A DNA stretch of 64,000 bases from Bacillus sp. NTK071 (GTDB lineage Bacteria > Bacillota > Bacilli > Bacillales > Guptibacillaceae), in contig NZ_JAFKOI010000008.1 of assembly GCF_017303315.1 (NCBI RefSeq), positions 62,001 through 126,000 of the forward strand, in the 5' to 3' direction. Shown here one piece after another: positions 44,260 through 53,000 of the stretch. The first letter of the stretch is position 1; every line of letters begins with the position of its first letter. Both the position numbers and the translations under genes were made by a program. The notes beneath the pieces were generated by a model. It saw only the letters and a program-made list of their open reading frames with translations. It was not told where the DNA came from and ran no database searches.

Positions 44260-45930
44260 ATGAAAACGTTGGAGGTAGATTCTTTTCTCTCTGGTATTGA
44301 ATTGACTCTTAAACAATTGGACTCCCAAGAAAGAGATATAAAGAAAATAGATTCTGCTGTAATGGAATTTATTCAGTTAGATGAGGCTTTAAAAGGTAAG
44401 GGTGGGCAGGCCATTCGTTCATTTTATCAAGATTGTCATATCCCATTTCTAAAGTATTATGAATCGACTTTAGATGAATATAAAAATGCTTTACATAACA
44501 TGAAGAATGAATTAAAAGCTTTTGAATCCTCTAATACAGCAACGATTCGGGAGGATTTCTTACAAAATGATTTAGATCATGCTATGAAAAAGGTAAAAAC
44601 CATAACAACAGATCTATCAAATGAAGCAAATTCTATCATTAACTCTGTAAGTGATATTATTATGATTCCGACATTGCAAGATAGCAATATCATGAATCAA
44701 TTAAACAGCGCAGACGAAAAAATTAATCAAACAATAGAACAATTACATCAGTACGACCGCCAACAGGTAAAAAAATTAGACTACGTAGCAGATCATGCTA
44801 ACGATGCTTCTGCTTACGTTGAACAAATTAGCTCTATGTTTCACAGTAACCAGATCAGTGTAGAAGGTTACCAGCCCGGCTCCCTTTTTCAGAAATTAAA
44901 TCAAGCGGTACAATCACCAGTAGGAATAGCTACTAGTGTGCAAGGGAGTATAAACCATGAAAATCCAACTAGTAAACGTGCATTAGATTTATTACTGGAT
45001 TACGAGGAGAGTAAAAATGTAGAATCAACAACAAAGCCAAGCGAAGATGACTCTTTGTTGAATGCTTTGTTAGATAGTGCAATTGGCTCCGTTGCACCTT
45101 TAGCCATTATGACCGCTTCACACAAATCTGGTATACTCCGCGTTGAATATACTAAGAAAAAGAACCACTATACATTTAAATACGACAGGAGAATTCTTCA
45201 TTTTCTGAAGGGGAAAACAGGACCTGAGTGGACGAAAAGTATGATCCAAAAGATAAACAAAGCAGCAAGAGATAACCACAAAATGGAAAAGTATATTAAA
45301 GCCCAAAAGAAAAATATATCAAACAATACAAAATTTGTAGATAATCGAACACGTTCAACCAAAGCTAAAAGTTTGCTTATTAAACTAGCAACTGGGAATC
45401 GTCCTGTTCATGAACACGTAAAGAGTAAACTAATCAAATACTCCTCTAAAGATATGGTTATATCTAAAAAAGCGTTTAACAAAGTCATTGCTAGAACTTC
45501 AGGTATTGGTACAGCAGTGGTTGGGGGCATAACTGCTATTAGTAATATTCGTAGAAGGACAGACAAAAACCCATCTTTAAAAGGTAAAGAAAAATTTGAA
45601 GTTACTGGGCGTATAGTTAGTGAAGAGATCAATAAAGTAGGGGCAAGTGCTACTGGAGCAACTGTTGGAGCATATGCTGGAGCTCTTATTGGGGGAGCGC
45701 TTTCTGGCCCTTTCGCTCCATTTGGAGCAGCAGTAGGAGGTGTAGTTGGAAGTGCCATTGGTGGCGCAGTAGGTGAATGGGCTTCAAAATACACAAATAA
45801 GTGGGCAAGCGATGCTGGCGCTGCTGTTAGTGAAACGTTATATAACACTAAAGAGAAAGCAAAAGAAACATTAACTAATGTTAAAGACACATTAAGTGAG
45901 TCAACAGATAAAATACTCGGATGGATATAA
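44260..45930 (+). CDS. LXG-domain toxin with glycine-zipper C-terminus (T7SS effector, TelE-like)
   Basis: 556 aa. Residues 1-210 are an LXG export domain (MKTLEVDSFLSGIELTLKQL, then long helices with LKGKGGQAIRSFYQDCHIPF). A variable middle follows. Residues about 455-510 form a glycine-zipper membrane segment (ASATGATVGAYAGALIGGAL, AAVGGVVGSAIGGAVG). This layout is that of pore-forming LXG effectors such as TelE, secreted by type VII systems against competitors. It is followed by a membrane protein (immunity) and an accessory protein on the same strand. It is the only complete LXG gene in the window and may have served as the donor or acceptor for the orphan tips. Ribosome site AAGGTGGCG. 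Confidence 0.82.
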   Translation: MKTLEVDSFLSGIELTLKQLDSQERDIKKIDSAVMEFIQLDEALKGKGGQAIRSFYQDCHIPFLKYYESTLDEYKNALHNMKNELKAFESSNTATIREDFLQNDLDHAMKKVKTITTDLSNEANSIINSVSDIIMIPTLQDSNIMNQLNSADEKINQTIEQLHQYDRQQVKKLDYVADHANDASAYVEQISSMFHSNQISVEGYQPGSLFQKLNQAVQSPVGIATSVQGSINHENPTSKRALDLLLDYEESKNVESTTKPSEDDSLLNALLDSAIGSVAPLAIMTASHKSGILRVEYTKKKNHYTFKYDRRILHFLKGKTGPEWTKSMIQKINKAARDNHKMEKYIKAQKKNISNNTKFVDNRTRSTKAKSLLIKLATGNRPVHEHVKSKLIKYSSKDMVISKKAFNKVIARTSGIGTAVVGGITAISNIRRRTDKNPSLKGKEKFEVTGRIVSEEINKVGASATGATVGAYAGALIGGALSGPFAPFGAAVGGVVGSAIGGAVGEWASKYTNKWASDAGAAVSETLYNTKEKAKETLTNVKDTLSESTDKILGWI

Positions 45931-45975
45931 ATTCAGCTGCATATTCCCTAAAGTAGCGAAAAGGATTTGATAAAT

Positions 45976-46278
45976 ATGATGGATATATTAGCCGTTGTAT
46001 GCGGTGCTATTGGATTTTCATTAATTTTCAATATGTTTTTTTCATTATTATATTTGCTTAGCAAATCAGCAGGAAAAGGATTATATCGTTGGGTAACTTA
46101 CGATGATTTTGAACTATTAACGATATTAATCTTCCCTTTTTTGGGATTAACACAATACGTAGCAAGTAGATTATATGAAAAGTACAATTGGTTTAAAGCT
46201 AGAATCATCCTTATCTTATACTCCATTTTACTGTTGATACTAGCAATCTTGTTCTTTATTTTGTTTGACTTATTATAA
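45976..46278 (+). CDS. Multi-span membrane immunity protein for the glycine-zipper toxin
   Basis: 100 aa; start taken at ATG 45976 rather than the TTG at 45967, which touches the AAAGGA ribosome site. Three hydrophobic segments (AVVCGAIGFSLIFNMFFSLL, LLTILIFPFLGLTQYV, IILILYSILLLILAILFFI). A pore-forming toxin needs a membrane-embedded antitoxin, and the gene starts 45 bases after the toxin stop. A frameshifted relative lies at 38582. Confidence 0.7.
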   Translation: MMDILAVVCGAIGFSLIFNMFFSLLYLLSKSAGKGLYRWVTYDDFELLTILIFPFLGLTQYVASRLYEKYNWFKARIILILYSILLLILAILFFILFDLL

Positions 46279-46317
46279 TATCAACTTATAACTAATAAAC
46301 GAAAGGACTACACCTAT

Positions 46318-47022
46318 ATGTCTTATACTCTATCTGCTGAAGAATACATATTATCCTTACTATTAATAGATGGTGTCCAGGCGGCAGCTTCTATAAAAGA
46401 CGAGGTTTTCGAAGACATTTCCGATCAAGAACTAGAAACTCGTTTAGATAGTGCCACAAATGGATTGCTCTCCAAAGGGTTATTAACGATCGAGGAAAAT
46501 GAAGAGAGTGTCGATGCAGAGTTTGAAAAGTTTCTGATGAAGTTAACGAATACACCTCGTGTGATTCGATGTCAGATTGCTACTGATACAGCGATGCTGA
46601 CCACTTCTTTGTTCTGTAACGACGATTACACTGTTCAGCAATCTTTATATGATAACCGCGTTATAGAGTTATTCCCTGAAAACAATGAAAAGGCGCTCAG
46701 CGAACTTATGGATCTAAGCGATGTAAAAGTAAATCATGAACCATTTTCTATTAAAGAGCCTCTATTTGAAAAAGTGATCGATAAATTACTTGAAAATAAG
46801 GAGCTTACAAGCGAAGAATCGAACTTGTTCCCTACAGAATTTTTGCAAGTACTCAAAAAGAAACAAGGAAAGTTAAATGCATTATATGATTATTATTTAG
46901 ATGAACAAGTCATGATTGGGTCTCTTTTGTATATCACAGGTAATGAGCAAACATGGTCTATTGAGAGTGAGGGTGAGATACTCACCATTGCTCCGTTTTC
47001 ATTTAAGTCGTTGTTTGAGTGA
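46318..47022 (+). CDS. T7SS-locus accessory protein, 234 aa, paralogue 2
   Basis: Soluble, acidic protein MSYTLSAEEYILSLLLIDGV with ATNGLLSKGLLTIEENEE; the C-terminal part ITGNEQTWSIESEGEILTIA is conserved in the paralogue at 38910. Third gene of the toxin-immunity-accessory unit, ended by a clear terminator. Candidate targeting chaperone for the LXG effector (EsaE/DUF5081-like by layout). Function unproven. Confidence 0.7.
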   Translation: MSYTLSAEEYILSLLLIDGVQAAASIKDEVFEDISDQELETRLDSATNGLLSKGLLTIEENEESVDAEFEKFLMKLTNTPRVIRCQIATDTAMLTTSLFCNDDYTVQQSLYDNRVIELFPENNEKALSELMDLSDVKVNHEPFSIKEPLFEKVIDKLLENKELTSEESNLFPTEFLQVLKKKQGKLNALYDYYLDEQVMIGSLLYITGNEQTWSIESEGEILTIAPFSFKSLFE

Positions 47023-47055
47023 TTTGAATAAGTAAAACTTAACCATTATTATCAA

Positions 47056-47095
47056 AGCCATACCACCATGCCATGCATGTTGATATGGCTTTTTT
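47056..47095 (+). terminator. Rho-independent terminator of the LXG operon
   Basis: AAGCCATACCACC ... GGTTGATATGGCTTTTTTT-like stem (AAGCCATA pairs with TATGGCTT) with seven-T tail. Confidence 0.8.
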
Positions 47096-47131
47096 TGAAT
47101 TATTAGTGGAGCAATAGCAGTGCAAAAAAAC

Positions 47132-47416
47132 CTACAGCCCAAACAAATAAGTCACCCCTACTGCAACGATAACCATACCGGCGATAATGGCCAGTCCAAA
47201 ATGATATAATGCATGACTCTTATTACCCTCTGTCCGTTCTCTTAATCCATAACGTAGGATTCGAACAAACCAGTACGTCATGAAAAGTCCCGCGGCAAAA
47301 AGATTATTATCAGGGTTCGAATCGAACATTAACACGATAAAACCAACGATTAAAGCAACATAAAAGAACCCTAACACAACTTCCCACCGATTGTTTTTCA
47401 CAGTCTCTTTTATCAC
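47132..47416 (-). CDS. Small membrane protein of unknown function
   Basis: About 94 aa. The ribosome site AAGGAG touches the ATG at 47422 but lies six bases before the in-frame GTG at 47416, so I prefer the latter. Three hydrophobic helices (VVLGFFYVALIVGFIVLMF, NLFAAGLFMTYWFV, GLAIIAGMVIVAVGVTYLF). The ribosome site overlaps the stop of the 36-aa frame upstream. No family recognised. Confidence 0.65.
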   Translation of the reverse strand: MIKETVKNNRWEVVLGFFYVALIVGFIVLMFDSNPDNNLFAAGLFMTYWFVRILRYGLRERTEGNKSHALYHFGLAIIAGMVIVAVGVTYLFGL

Positions 47417-47426
47417 TTCCATCTCC

Positions 47427-47537
47427 TTATTGAATCAATTCAATACCTCTCTCCTTACTCCTCAAACTACCTCGAAGAAATCCACCAAGCAAAATGACCG
47501 CAATGTGCATTAGTACTAGCACCGAAAGTAATAACAC
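47427..47537 (-). CDS. Possible 36-aa single-span membrane peptide
   Basis: GTG start at 47537 with AAGGAG about seven bases upstream, stop TAA overlapping the ribosome site of the next gene. Product VLLLSVLVLMHIAVILLGGF followed by a basic tail RGSLRSKERGIELIQ, a classic one-helix small protein. Coupling to the 94-aa membrane protein supports it, but it is short. Confidence 0.45.
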   Translation of the reverse strand: MLLLSVLVLMHIAVILLGGFLRGSLRSKERGIELIQ

Positions 47538-47722
47538 TACTTTTCTCCTTGAAAAAGACTTATAGACATTTCAACTTTTTGTATGGTAGGCTTTTTATCC
47601 TACTCCTCTGTACTCATAAAATTTCCCTTTATTTCTATTTTTTTATCATTATACCGATCCATTATTATCCATCGTATGCTATAATGAACGTCTGTTTTAT
47701 ATAATCCAATTGGGGGGATTTT

Positions 47723-49090
47723 ATGTTTCAAACATTAGAAAAGCAGGTTGGCGATCGATTAATCTTGCCAAACCACGAGAATTTTGATGAGGCACGCAAG
47801 GTGTGGAACAGTGCGATTGATCGTAAACCAGGTTTGATTGTGCGTTGTGAAACCGAAGAGGACGTAAAAGCTGGCGTTGCTTTCGCTCATGAGAACAACC
47901 TTACCGTTTCAGTCAAAGCTGGCGGGCATCACCTGGGAGGTCTTGCGGTAGGTGATCATGCTGTGATGATCGACCTATCTAACATGAAAAAGGTTACGGT
48001 AGATACTGAAAAGAAAGTGGCCTATGTACAAGGGGGAGCCACTTTAAAGGATGTAGATAACGAAACACAAAAATACGGACTTGCTACACCGACTGGAACG
48101 GTATCTGAAACCGGGATTGCTGGCTTAACACTGAATGGTGGGCTCGGGTATTTAAGAGGAAAATATGGCCTAACTTGTGACAACCTCGTTGGAGCAAACG
48201 TCGTTACAGCATCAGGTGAGTTAATCGAAGTAAACGAAACGACTCACCCTGATCTCTTCTGGGCACTCCGTGGAGGCGGCGGTAACTTCGGGGTCGTCAC
48301 TGAGTTTGTCTACCAGCTCCATGAAGTGGGTCCTGAAGTGTTAGCGCTTGATGTGATGTATGATTACAAAGACGCGAAAGACGTTATCAAGAAAGCACAA
48401 GCCTATATGAAAGATGCTCCTGATGAGGTGTCGATTAACCTGACGATGACAACCTTGCCTCCTGCACCGTTCATCCCAGATTTTCTACATATGAAAAAAG
48501 TCATCATGTTAACTGGCATGTTCGCCGGAACGCCTTCCATAGGCGAAGAGGTCATCAAACCTTTGAGAGAACTAGCAGAGCCGATCGTTGATGGTACAGG
48601 CATCATGCCTTATACCGAGCTTCAAAGCAAGCTTGACATCATGGTCCCGGAGTACGTTCCCGTACACGGAACCTCTCTCTACTTCAAAGGACTAACAGAT
48701 GACGTGATCGATACGATTCTAACGAAAATTGATCACGCTCCAGCACCGAGTGTACTTGTTCAACTCTGGTCGCTTCATGGCAAAATGAATCGCGTTGCTT
48801 CAAACGGAACACCATACGCTATCCGAGATGCCAACTTCGTTCTTCTTCTCGATATCATGGCGATGGATGTGGAACTCGATCTATGCAAACAGTGGGTTGA
48901 TTCGGTTTATGGAAGTCTACTATCATCCTCCCATCACGAAGCCTCTTACTTAAATGGCATTACACCAAGCGAGAAAGTTGTCAAAGCTGCGTTCCGTGGG
49001 AATTACGAACGTCTAGTGGATGTGAAGAACATGTATGATCCTAAAAATGTGTTCTGTCATAATCATAATGTTGTGCCAGGGGAGAAATAG
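47723..49090 (+). CDS. FAD-linked oxidoreductase (berberine-bridge-enzyme-like)
   Basis: 455 aa. PCMH-type FAD-binding domain with VKAGGHHLGGLAVGDHAVMI, where the first His after GG is the usual covalent FAD anchor, and GTVSETGIAGLTLNGGLGYL and WALRGGGGNFGVVTEF. The C-terminal BBE segment is YDPKNVFCHNHNVVPG. Relatives oxidise sugars, alkaloids or aromatic alcohols with oxygen. No signal peptide. Single gene with own terminator. Confidence 0.88.
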   Translation: MFQTLEKQVGDRLILPNHENFDEARKVWNSAIDRKPGLIVRCETEEDVKAGVAFAHENNLTVSVKAGGHHLGGLAVGDHAVMIDLSNMKKVTVDTEKKVAYVQGGATLKDVDNETQKYGLATPTGTVSETGIAGLTLNGGLGYLRGKYGLTCDNLVGANVVTASGELIEVNETTHPDLFWALRGGGGNFGVVTEFVYQLHEVGPEVLALDVMYDYKDAKDVIKKAQAYMKDAPDEVSINLTMTTLPPAPFIPDFLHMKKVIMLTGMFAGTPSIGEEVIKPLRELAEPIVDGTGIMPYTELQSKLDIMVPEYVPVHGTSLYFKGLTDDVIDTILTKIDHAPAPSVLVQLWSLHGKMNRVASNGTPYAIRDANFVLLLDIMAMDVELDLCKQWVDSVYGSLLSSSHHEASYLNGITPSEKVVKAAFRGNYERLVDVKNMYDPKNVFCHNHNVVPGEK

Positions 49091-49103
49091 AGGAAGTTGA
49101 AGT

Positions 49104-49132
49104 AGCTCAAGAATCGGTAGATTCTTGAGCTT
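49104..49132 (+). terminator. Rho-independent terminator of the flavoprotein gene
   Basis: GCTCAAGAATC / GATTCTTGAGC stem with short T-rich tail. Confidence 0.8.
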
Positions 49133-49250
49133 CTATTATTAGCAATGCATTTTTTGTTAGTAGAATAAAGTGTACACTTTAATTCCAGTACAGTAAAAAT
49201 GAACACAATATTACACTATTATAGAAAGCCTGCATTATTATTTCTAGACA

Positions 49251-49277
49251 GAATCACGAGAACCGTCCCCGTGATTC
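49251..49277. repeat. Solo right-end hairpin
   Basis: Perfect right-end hairpin of the repeat family without centre or left end, followed by a second CGTGATTC. It provides the stop codon and the last few residues of the gene at 49254. Confidence 0.75.
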
Positions 49278-49928
49278 ACCGTGATTCCCAACGGTCGTTA
49301 CTATATCCCTCAAACAATCTACCATCTTCAAAAACAATTCCAACTCGTTCCTCGGATTACGATATTCTTTATTTATCTCTAATTGAACTGCATCTATTCC
49401 CAACTCTTGAGATACATAATTTGTTATTGTTCCTTTATGTGAAGCTGCAAATGTTCCGTTAAGTGCTACCTTAAACCTATGGTTTTGAAAAACTTGAGCT
49501 ATTCTTCTAGCCTTATCATCTGATAAGCTTTCACCAAAATTTGATCCCATTTCAATGTCGAATGAATGTTCACTAGATGCTCCGTGTAAATCAATGATCG
49601 TATGAATAGAATGCGTTCTACAAAATTCACTCAGAATTTCTTTATATTCCCCACCTACTACGTAGTTTGGATCCTCACCAATTTTTGTTTTTACCATCAC
49701 ATGACAGCCTGTTAATTGATACAGCAATAAAGCGATAGATCCAGTATAAATATCAGCCGATTTAACTCTTCCGTTTCTCCAATGTTTTGTAGCATGTGGA
49801 GCTGAGATCAGAATTGGTAATACTCCTTCTTTATTAGATGTAAATTCATTAGATTGTATGGCACCATGATATTTATGTTGAGAAAATTGATCTTCTAATT
49901 CTAGTACTTCCTGTAAGTTTACTTTCAT
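49254..49928 (-). CDS. N-formylglutamate amidohydrolase-like protein
   Basis: About 224 aa from ATG 49928; an AAAGG ribosome site lies nine bases upstream, while the longer frame adds a hydrophobic stretch with no good site. Family-like motifs: LPILISAPHATKHWRNG, CRTHSIHTIIDLHGA (His/Asp/His), VQLEINKEYRNP. These match the zinc hydrolase fold of N-formylglutamate amidohydrolases. The C-terminal NHGESRGRFS is encoded by the solo repeat hairpin, so the natural C-terminus was changed by repeat insertion, probably without harm. Confidence 0.72.
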   Translation of the reverse strand: MKVNLQEVLELEDQFSQHKYHGAIQSNEFTSNKEGVLPILISAPHATKHWRNGRVKSADIYTGSIALLLYQLTGCHVMVKTKIGEDPNYVVGGEYKEILSEFCRTHSIHTIIDLHGASSEHSFDIEMGSNFGESLSDDKARRIAQVFQNHRFKVALNGTFAASHKGTITNYVSQELGIDAVQLEINKEYRNPRNELELFLKMVDCLRDIVTTVGNHGESRGRFS

Positions 49929-49984
49929 ATAAAAACAACCTTTCATAATGAACAACCCTATTATAACGAAAGTGACACTATACA

Positions 49985-50016
49985 AAAAGCCAGGAACGCA
50001 TACGTTCCTGACTTAG
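49985..50016 (-). terminator. Rho-independent terminator of the NlpC/P60 repeat gene
   Basis: AAGTCAGGAACGTATGCGTT continuing to CCTGGCTTTTT on the minus strand; stem CAGGAACG/CGTTCCTG with T tail. Confidence 0.85.
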
Positions 50017-50024
50017 CATCGTGA

Positions 50025-53000
50025 CTATTCAATAACTCTTCTTGCTTCTTTAAATTTAGGAGCATAATAACTGTCTTTCAAGAGGTTCCTAATGTCTACC
50101 CCAGAGCTATGGGAGACATGAATGAATTCATCGTTACCGATATAGATACCAGGATGGATATAACTACCTTCAAAGAAAACAAGGTCTCCTGGTTTCAAAT
50201 CTTCTTTGGACACTGGTGTTCCAATTTCAATCTGTTGGAAACCATAGCGTGGTATAACGACGTCATTTTGCGAGAAGACGTACTGTACAAACCCTGAAGC
50301 ATCAAATCCATCTGGAGTAGTTCCATCCTCTGTATAAGGAATACCCATGTGTTTTTTAGCTTCTAGTATAATGTCATCTCCAGAAGCTTTCTCTGCTGCG
50401 CTCGTAGTATCGTATCTTCTTGCACCAGTATATTTCGGGCTATAGTAAGCATTATGATCCAGGTATGCGACAGATACTTCATCATCCTGTCCATTCGCAT
50501 GAATAATTTGACCATTTCCAATATAGATTCCATTGTGAGAAATGCCTGGTTTATACGTATCACTAAAGAATACAATATCTCCCACTTGTAAATCTTGTTT
50601 CTCTACTGGTTGACCAAATTCCCATTGCTCAGCACTTGTACCTGGCAAGAAGATTCCATATTGTTCTTTAAAGACATGTTGAATGAAGCTTGAGCAGTCA
50701 AAATATTCCGGTGTTCTAGTTGTTCCATTCTCATAAGGAACTCCTAGATAAGACGCAGCAGTAGCTACGAGCGGAATATCAAGTGGCAACTTCAATCCAG
50801 TGTATCGCTTTGCAAAAACAAATCTGGAAGAATAATAATCTGATTTAGTAAGGTATTCAATTGTTACACCGTCTGAAGAAGTAGCATGTACGAACTTATC
50901 GTTCCCTAAATAGATACCGTTATGAGATATGCCTTCTTTATACGTGTTCTCAAAGAAAACAACATCTCCTGGCTTCAGATTTTCAAGTGTAATTGTTTCG
51001 CCTACTTCAGATTGTTCTTCGGTATAATTGGGTACTGGAATATCTACCGAATCAAACACATAATGAACAAATCCTGAATTATTAAATCCGGATGGCGTAG
51101 TTCCCCCTGATTCATATGGTGTTCCTACTAAAGATAGTGCTTCTTCAGTAATAGCATTTTTAGCTACCACCTTTAGTCCATCAAATCGACGAGCTCCAGT
51201 GTATTTATCACTGTAGTAACTGCTCTTGTTAATATAATCTATTACAACGCCACCCGATGTTGTAACATGGATGAATTGATCATCTCCAAGGTAAATTCCA
51301 TTATGCGAGATTCCTTCTTTATATGTGTTACTAAAGAAAACAACATCTCCTGGTTGGAGGTCCCCTTCTGCCACAGCTTCCCCAGTCTCCCACTGGTTGT
51401 CCGTCGTTCTAGGAATGACAGTTTCTAGTACAGTCTGGAAAACATATTGAATATAACCAGAACTATTAAAACCTGACGGTAATTCTCCTCCACTTTCGTA
51501 TGGAGCTCCAAAGTGAGAAAGAGCTTCTTTCGTGATAGCATTCTCAGCTGTTGGTTTTAAATCATTGTAACGCCTTGCACCTGCATATTTAGATGAATAA
51601 TAACTGCTTCCATCTAAATAATCCATTGTAACCCCTGAAGAAGTCGTTACATGAACAAAACGATCACTTCCAACATAGATTCCATTATGCGAGATTCCTG
51701 GCTTATACGTATCCTGGAAGAATACAACATCTCCAGGCTTTAGGTTTTCTTTCGCAACTTCTTCTCCTGCTACCCACTGATCATCACGCAGCCGCGGAAC
51801 TACAATATCTGCAGCATTCTGGAACACATATTCAATAAAACCAGTACTATTGAAACCTGATGGTGATTCTCCTCCACTCTCATATGGAGAACCCAATAAT
51901 TCAATAGCTTTATCTGAAATTGGATTGTTTGCAAGTTTAGCTGATTGAACCGAATGATATCTTCTTGCTCCTGCATACTTAGATGAGTAATAATCGTTCT
52001 TATCAAGATAATCAATTGTTACGCCAGTTGACGTTGTGACGTGAACAAACTGATCATCTCCTACATATATACCGTTGTGAGAGATCCCTGGTTTATACGT
52101 ATCTTGAAAGAATACAACATCTCCAGGCTCAAGGTCTTCCTTTGCTACTTTTTCACCTGCTGACCACTGGTCATCTAGTAGGCGTGGGATGACGATGTCC
52201 CCCCCACTCTTATAGACATAATCGATAAATCCTGAACCATTAAAGCCTTCAGGTGAGTCTCCGCCTTTCTGATATGGAGCTCCAATCAGCGAAATCGCTT
52301 CTTTTGCTACCTCATTTGTCGGTTTAGGTGTTAAATCATCATATCTTCTAGCACCAGTATATTTGGAACTGTAATAACTATTCTTACTAAGGTAATCGAT
52401 TGTTACGCCACTGGAAGACAATGCGTGAACAAATTGATCATTTCCTACATATACACCATTATGTGACAAGCCTGGTTTATACGTATCACTGAAAAAGATG
52501 ACATCTCCTGGCTTAAGGTTTTCTTTTGCAACCTCTTCACCTGCTGCCCATTGATCATCACGCAAGCGTGGGACAATGATATTAGCACCAGTTTTAAATA
52601 CATACTCAATCAAACCTGAATGGTTGAAGCCCGATGGAGATTCTCCACCTCTCTTGTATGGTGCGCCAATCAAGGACATTGCTTCCTTAGCAACGCTGTT
52701 TGATGGTTCAGGTGTGACGTTATCGTAACGTTTTGCACCCGTGTATTTAGAGCTATAATAGTTGTTTTTATCTAGATAACTAATTGTTACACCTTCAGAA
52801 GTGGTCACATGTGCAAACTGATCATTTCCGAGATAAATTCCATTATGAGAGATGCCTTGCTTGTAAGTATTACTGAAGAATACAACATCTCCTGGTTGAA
52901 GGTTTTCTTTCGAGATCTCTTCTCCTGTCTCCCATTGCTGTTCAGTTAATCCAGGAACAATTACGCCTTCCTCTTTGAAAGCATATTCAATGAATCCAGA

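Noticed and set aside
45408-45890. 160-codon minus-strand frame opposite the LXG toxin
   Set aside because: Shadow of the glycine-zipper coding region; composition and lack of ribosome site argue against a gene.
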